DNA of 36,301 bases, taken from a virus. Within the stretch, counting starts at the first letter, position 1; each line of letters opens with the position of its first letter. The position numbers and the translations under genes are program-made. The stretch lies in the IMG/VR virus record IMGVR_UViG_3300037231_000155, positions 1 to 36,301 of that record; one strand, 5' to 3'. Below, piece by piece: positions 29,285-36,301 of the stretch. The notes beneath the pieces are model-generated. The model was not told the origin of the DNA, did no database searches, and saw only the letters and a list, made by a program, of their open reading frames with translations.

Positions 29285-31501
29285 ATGAATCTTCCCACCC
29301 CCATCCAACGCTCGCTGACGGACGACGAATCTAAAACCGTTATTGAGCTTTCTAAAATCCCGGCGCCGGCATCGTCGGCCGTCGCCGAATTTTTCGACCT
29401 GGATATGGATGATGGGAGGGACGGCGTGTCGCCGTCCCATGAATTGCCAGCGCGCGCGACCGACACGATCATAAGGTCGGATACCAACAAACAGACCATC
29501 CGCGCGCTGGCCCCCTCTCATTATACGCCGCTGCAATATCAAACCCGCAACACAGATGAAACGCACAGCGAAGCCGAAGCCGTCGCCGCCATTTGCCGCG
29601 AGTTTGAAATCTTGATTGCGGATCCCACGCATTCGTTGCGCACCGCCGCCGCCACGCTTGGCAAGCCGGCCAGTTTCTTCAGCGGCGAAAATTCCATGTA
29701 TGCGCGCTACCAGCGCCACGGCGTCGCGGGCCTGTTGCCGGCGCAGCGCAAAGCCCCCGCGACCGGTAATGCCATGGACGTTCCGCCGTGGTTTGTTCCC
29801 GCCGCCCGCTTTTTCTACCTGCTCACCAATCGCACTTTTAACACCGGATCCATGCCCGAGGCCGTCCGCCGTACGATCTCCCTTCCCAATCTCCCGTTCG
29901 GTTGGACTGAGAAAATGAAAATGCGTTTTTTAAAGGCGCTGAATCTGGCCACGCCGCCGGAATGCCCTGCCGATCTCCGCGAACAGATCCTCGCCCGCCA
30001 GAGCGCCGGCCAGCCCCTCGTAACGCCGCGCCTGGCCAAACAGATCATCGTTAATGCATCCCTGGTCAAACTTCACCGATCGCCGCGCGATTGGAGTTTG
30101 GACAATCAGACTGCACCCGGCTCGCAACGCCGCTTTACCAATCAGTCTGGCGAACGCATTGCCATGTCCCCGGGCGACTGGTTCGGCGGTGATGATTCGA
30201 CGCCCGGCATTGCCATTTGCGTTCCCGTCTCGCCCAATGATGTTAGCACGGTCACATCACAAAAATTTAGCGTCCTACTCGGTCGCTTCCAATGGCTCGC
30301 CTATCACGACGCCCGCACCGATAAAATTCTGGCCTCGGATCACGTCATCCGCCCGCGGGGCAGTTATCGCGCCGAAGACATCTTGAACGGCATGGGCGCT
30401 GTCGTCCGCACCCATGGCGTGCCGCGCAAAGGCTGGCAATTCGAGGGCGGTACCTGGAACTCCAGGCTTGTCCGTAACTGCATTCAGGTAATGGGTTGCC
30501 AGCACTGGCGCACTTACTCCCCGCATCAGAAAGCCATTGAATCCGTTTTTAACCGCGTCTGGACGCGTCTGGCGGTCCAATTCCCGCAAGCGGACATGGG
30601 CCGGTTCCGGAATGAGAACGAAGCGAATTGCCGCCTCTATGAAGATTGCAAGGCTGGTCACAAGGATCCGCGCAAATTTTTCCCCACGCTGGAAATCGTC
30701 ATGCGCGTGTTTGAGGAAGAAATTGCCGCGCACAATTCCAAGCGCATCGCCAGCGTTCAATATGGCGCCTGGGTGCCGGACGAATTTTTCACCGCGTCCG
30801 TGGCGCAATCACCGCTCCGGAATTTCAGCCCGGAAATGGAATGGATGTTCTCGCCCTTCGCCGCCGAGCGCGTCGTCAAGGGAATGATGGTGAGCTGCCG
30901 CGTGCCGATGTTTGAAAAGTTTTCTGTGCCATTCGATTTCGGCGCCGACTGGATGCCTCTCTTCTCTGGCAAGAAAGTCCGGATCCATTTCAATCCTCGC
31001 CAGCCCAAATGCCAGGCCAAGGTTGTGTTGCTGGAAAATTTCCGCGAGCACAAGGCCGGCGAAATCCTCGGCGACGCCCAAATGATCGGCGAAGCCGCCC
31101 AACACATCCGCTATATCCTCGAGTGGGGTGACGACAATCAGCGCGCCGGCTATCTCGCTCGCCAGCGCGTCGCAAATTTCGTCCGCCGCGAAACCCGCGG
31201 CATCGGCGCCAGCGGCCGCGTGGATTACGCGCTCAGCGAACAACGCGACGGCATCTCCAAGGTGTCGCAAATCGAAAAGAATTTGGTCGGGATAACTACG
31301 ACCGGCAGTGGCGATCCGGGGATGCCTGTGCCCGATCAGCGGACTGTTCATCCGCGTTATACACAGTCGTCCGCATATAACGGCCGCTCAGCCCGGTCGG
31401 AATCACCACAGGCTGAACCCACTTTACCAACCGAGGACCGCGCAACCCGGCGGGCCGAACTGCTTGAATTGGAAAAACAGACCGCACACCTGTTCGCCTA
31501 A
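29285..31501 (+). CDS. Mu A-like DDE transposase
   Basis: A 738-residue recombinase. Residues about 95-150 form a helix-turn-helix ending in MYARYQRHGVAGLLPA, a linker typical of DDE phage transposases. The RNase H-like core begins near GDWFGGDDST (D303/D304 the likely first acid). The second acid appears as E387 in FEGGTW, where most relatives have Asp, and the third is E419 in KAIESVF, 32 residues later. A beta-barrel-like domain follows (about 560-620), and a charged C-terminal tail would contact the B ATPase. The ATG follows the preceding stop by one base. In frame near residues 43-53 lies a GGGACGGCG palindrome encoding DGRDGVSPS. Confidence 0.85.
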   Translation: MNLPTPIQRSLTDDESKTVIELSKIPAPASSAVAEFFDLDMDDGRDGVSPSHELPARATDTIIRSDTNKQTIRALAPSHYTPLQYQTRNTDETHSEAEAVAAICREFEILIADPTHSLRTAAATLGKPASFFSGENSMYARYQRHGVAGLLPAQRKAPATGNAMDVPPWFVPAARFFYLLTNRTFNTGSMPEAVRRTISLPNLPFGWTEKMKMRFLKALNLATPPECPADLREQILARQSAGQPLVTPRLAKQIIVNASLVKLHRSPRDWSLDNQTAPGSQRRFTNQSGERIAMSPGDWFGGDDSTPGIAICVPVSPNDVSTVTSQKFSVLLGRFQWLAYHDARTDKILASDHVIRPRGSYRAEDILNGMGAVVRTHGVPRKGWQFEGGTWNSRLVRNCIQVMGCQHWRTYSPHQKAIESVFNRVWTRLAVQFPQADMGRFRNENEANCRLYEDCKAGHKDPRKFFPTLEIVMRVFEEEIAAHNSKRIASVQYGAWVPDEFFTASVAQSPLRNFSPEMEWMFSPFAAERVVKGMMVSCRVPMFEKFSVPFDFGADWMPLFSGKKVRIHFNPRQPKCQAKVVLLENFREHKAGEILGDAQMIGEAAQHIRYILEWGDDNQRAGYLARQRVANFVRRETRGIGASGRVDYALSEQRDGISKVSQIEKNLVGITTTGSGDPGMPVPDQRTVHPRYTQSSAYNGRSARSESPQAEPTLPTEDRATRRAELLELEKQTAHLFA
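29412..29440. repeat. GGGACGGCG palindrome, copy 3 (in the transposase gene)
   Basis: Perfect copy: ATGGGA, arm GGGACGGCG, loop TGT, arm CGCCGTCCC, AT. It is in frame and adds roughly 10 residues to the disordered N-terminus of the transposase. Other copies: 16679-16708 and 19858-19888. Confidence 0.8.
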
Positions 31502-31509
31502 CGTAAAAA

Positions 31510-31803
31510 ATGAAACCAAAACTTCCAAAATCAATTTCCGAATCACAGTTCGTCATCGTCGGATATGGCGATGGCTACAACTCAAGAGTCGTAAAAGGTG
31601 ATCAGCTATATCCCGTCATGATGGATTGGATGTATGGCCGTGACTGGAAAAAAAACGCCTCCCTAGAGGACAAGCAAAGCTATTGGAATGAACTTTGTGA
31701 TGTAGATCAGTATTGGACCGCTGACCCCGACTTTGGGCCGATAATATGGCGCACAGACTGCGGCGAAACAGATCACATTGAAATTTTCAGAATCACCGAT
31801 TGA
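31510..31803 (+). CDS. Small protein between transposase and ATPase
   Basis: A 97-residue protein rich in Asp, Trp and Tyr (DWMYGRDWKKN, VDQYWTADPDFGP). No signal or membrane segment. Its TGA overlaps a TTG that could start the ATPase gene. A separate gene between A and B is unusual for Mu-type phages. No family recognised; its composition suggests a compact single domain. Confidence 0.6.
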   Translation: MKPKLPKSISESQFVIVGYGDGYNSRVVKGDQLYPVMMDWMYGRDWKKNASLEDKQSYWNELCDVDQYWTADPDFGPIIWRTDCGETDHIEIFRITD

Positions 31804-32885
31804 GCACAGTGAACCAAAAACAAAATGCACAAATGCACACACAAGAAAACATAACCAAACTCCGCCAGCTCGCCGCCGAAGTCCGAAACTACCAACAGGA
31901 ACGGGGCTGGTCCGATGCCCGTCTTTGCAAAGAGATCGCCAGCGTCGGATCCACGAAGACTTATAAACGCATCCTGGACGCCAATGACGATTTGGACGAA
32001 TTGAACCTCGAAAATCAGGTCCGCAATTTCCAATCCGCCATCGAGATCATTAATGGCCTTCGTCAAAAGGATCGTCCCGCTGAATTGGAATACGAGGATT
32101 TTACCAATCTGGAAAAATCCGCGATCGCCGTCCGCCGCGCTTCTCTCGAAGACGAGGAATGCGTTGCTCGCCTGGTAATCATCGAGGGCAATACCGCCAC
32201 CGGCAAAGACGCCGTGAAACGGCATTTGCTCAAAATGTTTCCCAACAACGCGATCGCGCTGGAGGCAACCGAATTGTGGCGCTTGTCACCCACAACACCC
32301 CTCATGTCCATACACGCCGCCTTGTGCATCATCCGCCGTCCGCAAGGTGATGACAACAAAGAGACACCCAAGCCGCCGCGCTACCCCCGCGAACTGCTCG
32401 GCGAGATCATCGCCGCTCTTAAGGAACGCAAACAAATCCTCATCATCAACGAAGCCCATCACCTCGGCGTCCCGGGTCTCAATATCGTCAAGACGATCCT
32501 GAACATGACGCCAACCATCGTGGTCCTGGAATGCATCCCAGCGCTGCTCACCCGCCTTTTGGGGGGTAGCTATGAAGAGGCCATCCAGCTCACTGGCAAT
32601 CGTCTCTGTGAACGCGTCTATCTGCCCTCACCGCCCGCCGAAGAAATTTTGATGATGATGGAACGCCGGGGCATCAGGTTTGAAAACGCCGAGACATCCA
32701 ATACCGCGGCAAAACAGATGGCCGCCGAAGCGCCAATGTATGGCAACTGGCGATTCGTTTCTCAGGTCACGCGCAGACTTTATGAGGCCACGAAGCGCGG
32801 GGCCGTTAACAGCAAAGTCATCGCCGACGCCATCGCCGCAGTCAAGGCCATGCGCACACGCATCATTAAACCAATGGAGACGTGA
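31800..32885 (+). CDS. MuB-like AAA+ transposition ATPase
   Basis: A 361-residue protein if the TTG at 31800 (overlapping the previous stop) is used; an ATG at 31833 would give 350 residues. The N-terminus is a helix-turn-helix (ITKLRQLAAEVRNYQQERGWSDARLCKEI), as in MuB. Walker A is GNTATGKD (residues 130-137), ending in Asp where Ser/Thr is usual. Walker B is ILIINEAHHL (about 217-226). A sensor-like TPTIVVLECIP strand and a LTGNRLCERVYLP box follow. It would bind target DNA and deliver it to the transposase. The C-terminal helical domain is short. Confidence 0.85.
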   Translation: MSTVNQKQNAQMHTQENITKLRQLAAEVRNYQQERGWSDARLCKEIASVGSTKTYKRILDANDDLDELNLENQVRNFQSAIEIINGLRQKDRPAELEYEDFTNLEKSAIAVRRASLEDEECVARLVIIEGNTATGKDAVKRHLLKMFPNNAIALEATELWRLSPTTPLMSIHAALCIIRRPQGDDNKETPKPPRYPRELLGEIIAALKERKQILIINEAHHLGVPGLNIVKTILNMTPTIVVLECIPALLTRLLGGSYEEAIQLTGNRLCERVYLPSPPAEEILMMMERRGIRFENAETSNTAAKQMAAEAPMYGNWRFVSQVTRRLYEATKRGAVNSKVIADAIAAVKAMRTRIIKPMET

Positions 32886-32888
32886 GTT

Positions 32889-33242
32889 ATGAAGCAAACA
32901 CCTTATGTCTATTCTGCTGGCTGTTCATGGCATGGTCCGATTAGTGAAGTCGGAAAAACATCCCTATTGGCGAAATCCGTGACCGTAAAGGTTGGCAGTA
33001 AGGAAATGGAGATTCCCAATCATGGGATTCCGGCCTGTCCATTCTGTGGATCTGTTCTGTTTCAGGTTAGAAGCGAACTGGAGTGGAATGTCGGAGCCGC
33101 ACTGCATGAACAGAAGGGCCATACAAATTATGTGTCCTTTTTAAATTGGACTCGGACGCAAAAGCGTTGCTGGCCTTCATTGCGAATTGCCGCAAAAGAT
33201 TATTTTTTGGAGACCGGTAAAAAAGTGAAATTTGACTTATGA
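32889..33242 (+). CDS. Zinc-binding early protein
   Basis: A 117-residue protein with C12/H15 and a CPFCG box at C50/C53, which together could bind one zinc. The second half is soluble and rich in aromatic residues (HTNYVSFLNWTRTQKRCW). The CPFCG resembles the Lar-like gene in this operon but the spacing differs. No family recognised. It starts three bases after the ATPase stop and overlaps the next gene by four bases. Confidence 0.6.
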   Translation: MKQTPYVYSAGCSWHGPISEVGKTSLLAKSVTVKVGSKEMEIPNHGIPACPFCGSVLFQVRSELEWNVGAALHEQKGHTNYVSFLNWTRTQKRCWPSLRIAAKDYFLETGKKVKFDL

Positions 33243-33649
33243 TGCCGCGCCAATATCCCAAGAACATCTGCGCTCATCCGAACGGGCTGCAAATCCACAT
33301 CCAGCGGAAAGGAATTTCATTCCATGCCTTTGTTTCCAAAAGCCATCCGACTCCACTGGCCCGCGCCATTGAAATCCGTGATCGGTTTCTACGGACCGTT
33401 AGCGATGTCAAACGCCGCAAGGCCCATCGCCCTCATCGTTCCAGTCCAAGCAATACCGGCGTCGTTGGCGTGACCGAAAGCACGCGCTGGAGCGGCGGCA
33501 AAGCCTATCCGTGCTTTACCTCCAATTGGTCCCGATCCGGGCGACGGCACATGCATCGTTTTCATTACACCGATTTGAAAAGCCGGGAAATCGCACTCAA
33601 AAAAGCCATCACGCTGCGCCATCGAAACGCGGAGGCCCAATATGTCTGA
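33239..33649 (+). CDS. AP2-like DNA-binding protein
   Basis: A 136-residue basic protein. Residues about 70-130 match the AP2-type pattern of phage proteins: SNTGVVGVTESTRWSGGKAYPCFTSNW, then a MHRFHYTDLKSREIALKKAITLRH strand-helix part. The Arg/His-rich linker before it (KRRKAHRPHRSS) would touch DNA. Many AP2 proteins in phages are parts of homing endonucleases; no nuclease domain is visible here. It overlaps the neighbouring genes on both sides. Confidence 0.65.
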   Translation: MMPRQYPKNICAHPNGLQIHIQRKGISFHAFVSKSHPTPLARAIEIRDRFLRTVSDVKRRKAHRPHRSSPSNTGVVGVTESTRWSGGKAYPCFTSNWSRSGRRHMHRFHYTDLKSREIALKKAITLRHRNAEAQYV

Positions 33650-33812
33650 TGGATATATCCAGATCACTGTTGATGGCGTCCCGTCCGGACAATTAATCCT
33701 GACCAAAAAAGACGCGCCGGACGCTCTGGTAGAAGTCCGCGTGAATCACGAAACCATAAACGTGAAATCCGAGTTGTTGAGCATTGCCGTCGAGACCATC
33801 ACCGGAACCTGA
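33642..33812 (+). CDS. Very small early protein
   Basis: A 56-residue protein. The ATG at 33642 overlaps the AP2-like stop by eight bases, and the TGA is two bases before the next gene. It is beta-rich (YIQITVDGVPSGQLIL, LVEVRVNHETINVKS), acidic and without cysteines. The tight fit between neighbours supports it; no function can be named. Confidence 0.55.
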   Translation: MSDGYIQITVDGVPSGQLILTKKDAPDALVEVRVNHETINVKSELLSIAVETITGT

Positions 33813-33814
33813 CC

Positions 33815-34285
33815 ATGAGTACCCCTCTCAGCAAAGATCAAAAGCGGATCCTTTCACAGTTCGCTCAGCGCGCGTTCAATCGCGACCGGGCGATCGCGTT
33901 GGGCCGTGGCGAGACTTTGCCGGAGACCGCGGATGAATATCGCCGACGCCACGTCGCCACCGCTTGCGGCAAGCACGGGCTGCGTTGTTGCAGTCAGGAT
34001 GACTACGGCCTGGTCAAAGCTCACTTCCAGGATCTCTTGGGCGAAACCGGCAAAGCCATGAACACCTTGGTCCATGCCGAGGGCAACGGCCGCCGTGTCG
34101 CCGAGCATAAATTAGTCAGGGCATGTGAAGCCGCAAAATTATCGGTGGCCTATGCCGCCACGATCTGTCGGAACCAGTTCAAATGTTCCCTGGAAGACGC
34201 CACCGAAAAACAGCTTTGGTGCCTGACCTTCACCGTTAAAAACCGCGCACGCAAAGTCACGTTTAGTCAGGAGATCCATGCATGA
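33815..34285 (+). CDS. Early helical protein, possibly in the gp16/GemA position
   Basis: A 156-residue helical, basic protein with three or four cysteines (GLRCCSQDDYG, CEAAKL, CRNQFKC, LWCL). The N-terminus (LSKDQKRILSQFAQRAF) and the C-terminal EKQLWCLTFTVKNRARK recall the general build of the DUF1018/GemA-type regulators found before Gam in Mu-like phages. I cannot confirm the family by eye, so treat it as unknown. It overlaps the next gene as ATGA. Confidence 0.5.
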   Translation: MSTPLSKDQKRILSQFAQRAFNRDRAIALGRGETLPETADEYRRRHVATACGKHGLRCCSQDDYGLVKAHFQDLLGETGKAMNTLVHAEGNGRRVAEHKLVRACEAAKLSVAYAATICRNQFKCSLEDATEKQLWCLTFTVKNRARKVTFSQEIHA

Positions 34286-34617
34286 GCTTAAAACCCGTAG
34301 ATTTCAGCATTCAAACATTTGAAGATCTCAAGTCTTCACTCAATGAGATTCGGCAGCGCGTTCACCGCGCCTGGCTCGCGCACGGTCCGGGAACCACTCG
34401 CGAGGTTGCCACGGCATCTGGAATTGACCTGCTCATTTTCCGTCCGCGCACAACCGAACTATTTCACCTGGGATTGGTCGAGCTTCTGGAAAATGTAGGA
34501 ATGAATGAAGGCCGAAATCATCAAGGCGTCTATCGCGCCCGAACCATGGAACAATGGGAAAAATTCATTGCTGCAAAACGCATCCATGCCAATCCCCAAC
34601 TTTCATTAACAGTTTAA
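34282..34617 (+). CDS. Winged-helix regulatory protein
   Basis: A 111-residue protein with a winged helix at residues about 25-90: a first helix (LNEIRQRVHRAWLAHGPGTTREVATASGIDLLIFRPRTTELFHLGLVELL) and a wing ending in GVYRA. This is the classical layout of a small transcription factor that senses or binds DNA. As a middle gene it might activate late transcription, as Mor does in Mu, though the fold differs. It starts in an ATGA overlap with the previous gene. Confidence 0.6.
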   Translation: MSLKPVDFSIQTFEDLKSSLNEIRQRVHRAWLAHGPGTTREVATASGIDLLIFRPRTTELFHLGLVELLENVGMNEGRNHQGVYRARTMEQWEKFIAAKRIHANPQLSLTV

Positions 34618-34644
34618 ACCATCAACACATCAAGAAAGGAAGAT

Positions 34645-35205
34645 ATGATTGCACCGTCAGAACAAGTCGCGAGACGAAATGTCACCCTCGCGCAAATCGA
34701 AACCTTCACCCAAAGCTATGAGCGCGAAAGCGTCACCTTGGAGTCAATGATTTCCGATCTGGAAAAGGATCTCGAGGCCGCGAAACAAAAGCATCTCCGC
34801 AATATCAAGCGCCAGGCCGGCGTAGTCGCCAATTGCGAAGCTGAGTTGCGCAGCCTGATCGAATCCGGTGCCGAGCTTTTCACCAAGCCGCGCACCATAA
34901 CTGTGCATGGCGTCAAGGTTGGCTATACCACCAGCACTGGTCGCCTGGAATTTGACGATGAAGAAACCGTCATTGCACTGATCAAAAAATTCCGCAAGGA
35001 CGATGCTGATTCATTTATCCGCCGGAAGGAGTCCGTCAATAAGGATGCGCTGAAAACGTTGGAGATCGCCGATCTGCGAAAATTAGGATGCGTCATTGAG
35101 GATTCCGGTGATGTCGTCGTTCTAAAACGCGTCGCCGGCGATGTCGAAAAAATCATTAACAAGCTGATCGGAAAACTCGTCGAAGCAATGGTCGAAACTG
35201 AATAA
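34645..35205 (+). CDS. gam: Mu Gam-like host-nuclease inhibitor
   Basis: A 186-residue protein of the Mu Gam family, a Ku-like dimer that covers double-stranded DNA ends and blocks RecBCD-type nucleases. The N-terminal half is a coiled coil (about 15-75: SYERESVTLESMISDLEKDLEAAKQKHL). The core then reads GVKVGYTTSTGRLEF, ETVIALIKKFRKDDADSFIRRKESVNKDALKTLE, and a final strand with LGCVIEDSGDVVVLKR; the FIR.KE.VNK.AL box is the family mark. A good ribosome-binding sequence (AAGGAAG) precedes the ATG. It would protect phage ends during transposition. Confidence 0.85.
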   Translation: MIAPSEQVARRNVTLAQIETFTQSYERESVTLESMISDLEKDLEAAKQKHLRNIKRQAGVVANCEAELRSLIESGAELFTKPRTITVHGVKVGYTTSTGRLEFDDEETVIALIKKFRKDDADSFIRRKESVNKDALKTLEIADLRKLGCVIEDSGDVVVLKRVAGDVEKIINKLIGKLVEAMVETE

Positions 35206-35247
35206 AAAAAATTTAGTAAACAGCAGTTAACACAAAAAATAAAACAC

Positions 35248-35610
35248 ATGAAAAAAATACAACCTACACACTTCCGTCAGGGAGATGTCCTCATTGAACG
35301 CATTGATCAGATCCCGGCGAAATCCACCAAACAGAAAAAATCCACGCGCATCATCCTCGCGCACGGGGAAGTTACCGGCCATCACCATTGCCTGGAAGTT
35401 GCCGAGCCGGCCGATTGGTGGAAAGAAGGAGAGATCGCCGCCACCAACGAGAAGCCCAAAACGTTGGCCGGTGAATTGTTCCTGACTCTACCGCATGGCG
35501 GCGTCGTGACTCATCAGGAGCATTCCAAGATCGAATTGCCGAAGGGCAATTACCGCGTCACGCGCCAGCGTGAATATTCCCCTGAAGCCATCCACAACGT
35601 CGCCGACTGA
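35248..35610 (+). CDS. Conserved phage protein with GDVL...GE.TGHHH motif
   Basis: A 120-residue protein. It begins FRQGDVLIERIDQIP and has LAHGEVTGHHHCLE at about residues 36-49, then LPHGGVVTHQEHSKIELPKGNYRV..QREY. The His-rich box and the later histidines could bind a metal. I know this pattern from a family often paired with DUF6745-type genes, and one follows here 23 bases later. The function of the family is unknown to me. The leader between this gene and Gam is AT-rich. Confidence 0.6.
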   Translation: MKKIQPTHFRQGDVLIERIDQIPAKSTKQKKSTRIILAHGEVTGHHHCLEVAEPADWWKEGEIAATNEKPKTLAGELFLTLPHGGVVTHQEHSKIELPKGNYRVTRQREYSPEAIHNVAD

Positions 35611-35633
35611 TCGGACTTTTCCATCGGAGAATT

Positions 35634-36301
35634 ATGAAAAAAATTGAATCACTGACGCCTGCGCAGCAGGCGCGATTTGGAGAATGGGCCAAGACCTGGA
35701 TTGAAATCGGATTGTCCACGGCACCGGCTGATTTTGAGGCGGCGACGGCCGCAGCCTTGCGTGGTTATGACCTGGCTAATTCAAAACGGCCCCTGGTCAT
35801 TTTGCGCTTCGGCTCACCTTATGCCGCGACCGTTGGCGGTGCCATGGCCTGGCTATTCCTGAAGACCATCAAGGACAAACTTCCGGCTCAGGTCTGGGAT
35901 CAGGTCCGGGATCAGGTCCGGGATCAGGTCCGGGATCAGGTCCGGGATCAGGTCCGGGATCAGGTCCGGGATCAGGTCCGGGATCAGGTCCGGGATCAGG
36001 TCGGGGCTCAGGTCCGGGATCAGGTCGGGGCTCAGGTCGGGGCTCAGGTCTGGGATCAGGTCGGGGCTCAGGTCTGGGATCAGGTCGGGGATCAGGTCCG
36101 GGCTCAGGTCGGGGCTCAGGTCGGGGCTCAGGTCGGGGCTCAGGTCGGGGCTCAGGTCTGGGATCAGGTCGGGGCTCAGGTCTGGGATCAGGTCTGGGAT
36201 CAGGTCTGGGATCAGGTCTGGGATCAGGTCTGGGATCAGGTCTGGGATCAGGTCCGGGATCAGGTCCGGGATCAGGTCCGGGATCAGGTCGGGGCTCAGG
36301 T
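35634..36301 (+). CDS. DUF6745-like protein, N-terminal part with tetrapeptide repeats (runs off the window)
   Basis: At least 222 residues are visible and the gene is cut by the window end. Residues 1-85 form a helical domain ([42 protein letters not shown], then [18 protein letters not shown]), which fits the N-terminus of DUF6745 proteins. From residue 86 comes an unbroken series of [Gln-Val-X-Asp/Ala] units, X being Arg, Gly or Trp, from 34 copies of a 12-bp repeat. The whole sequence keeps frame. Function unknown; it pairs with the preceding gene. Confidence 0.6.
   Translation, partial: MKKIESLTPAQQARFGEWAKTWIEIGLSTAPADFEAATAAALRGYDLANSKRPLVILRFGSPYAATVGGAMAWLFLKTIKDKLPAQVWDQVRDQVRDQVRDQVRDQVRDQVRDQVRDQVRDQVGAQVRDQVGAQVGAQVWDQVGAQVWDQVGDQVRAQVGAQVGAQVGAQVGAQVWDQVGAQVWDQVWDQVWDQVWDQVWDQVWDQVRDQVRDQVRDQVGAQ
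35889..36301. repeat. 12-bp coding minisatellite, at least 34 units
   Basis: Unit CAGGTC-XGG-GAT/GCT, 34 complete copies from 35889 to 36296 plus a partial one. Only the first base of codon 3 (T, C or G) and the middle base of codon 4 (A or C) vary. The variants are arranged in runs (eight CGG-GAT in a row, later six TGG-GAT). The length is a multiple of three, so copy-number changes keep frame. Confidence 0.9.

Noticed and set aside
35889-36301. CRISPR array
   Set aside because: The repeats are 12 bp, contiguous, in frame and without spacers; this is a coding minisatellite.
1-36301. tRNA or rRNA genes
   Set aside because: I saw no cloverleaf with a matching anticodon stem and no conserved rRNA segments; a covariance scan would be needed to exclude a divergent tRNA.

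Overview
The window looks like most of a Mu-type transposable phage (prophage or free genome), or a metagenomic fragment of one, whose host is probably a verrucomicrobium. The phage assignment rests on the gene set and its order: an XRE repressor, a Ner-like regulator, a DDE transposase, a MuB-type ATPase, Gam, then a DUF3486 protein, Mu gp28-type terminase, DUF935 portal, Mu F-like protein, virion morphogenesis protein, Mu I-type protease, capsid protein, DUF1320 and a gp37-like protein. The host assignment is weaker. It rests on a tail-fibre N-terminal domain (NDNF...GASGS.TGSN.GAT..GEP) that I know mainly from secreted Verrucomicrobiota proteins, and on dispersed palindromic and ATTTACG-type repeats common in such genomes.

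Layout. A divergent control region sits at about 26.7 kb. The early operon runs rightward from 26.8 kb to beyond 36.3 kb: regulators, small unknown genes, a DUF3102 protein, a Lar-like zinc ribbon, transposase A, ATPase B, zinc-binding and AP2-like DNA-binding proteins, a winged-helix protein, Gam, and a DUF6745-like gene that runs off the window inside a 12-bp coding repeat. The repressor and every late gene run leftward from 26.7 kb to 0.25 kb. From right to left these are: a probable lysogenic-conversion group (Sel1-repeat secreted protein, TM2 membrane protein, outer-membrane-like protein); a class 3 lipase where a lysis gene would be expected; terminase and head genes; a glycosyltransferase; tail-completion genes; a block of three genes with signal peptides; tail tube; a tail-chaperone pair with a probable -1 programmed frameshift; a 496-residue tape measure; and adsorption proteins. 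I see no contractile sheath or Mu-type baseplate genes, so the virion probably has a flexible, non-contractile tail like the B3/D3112 group, with a Mu-type head.

Functionally, the early operon would carry out transposition, protect phage ends and DNA, and counter host restriction. The late operon would package, build and release virions. Many genes overlap by ATGA, which indicates translational coupling in long transcripts.

The most unusual parts are: (1) several secreted or surface proteins in the middle of the tail operon, one beginning in a heptanucleotide repeat that could make it phase-variable; (2) a palindromic repeat found in three places, twice in frame inside essential phage genes; (3) a strongly folded intergenic segment near 26.1 kb with two competing pairings; (4) a lipase in place of a recognisable endolysin; (5) a glycosyltransferase in the morphogenesis operon; and (6) a 34-unit tetrapeptide-coding minisatellite at the right edge. 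The first 248 bases hold no gene but contain a large imperfect palindrome and spaced TGGGTCA repeats that may mark the phage end.
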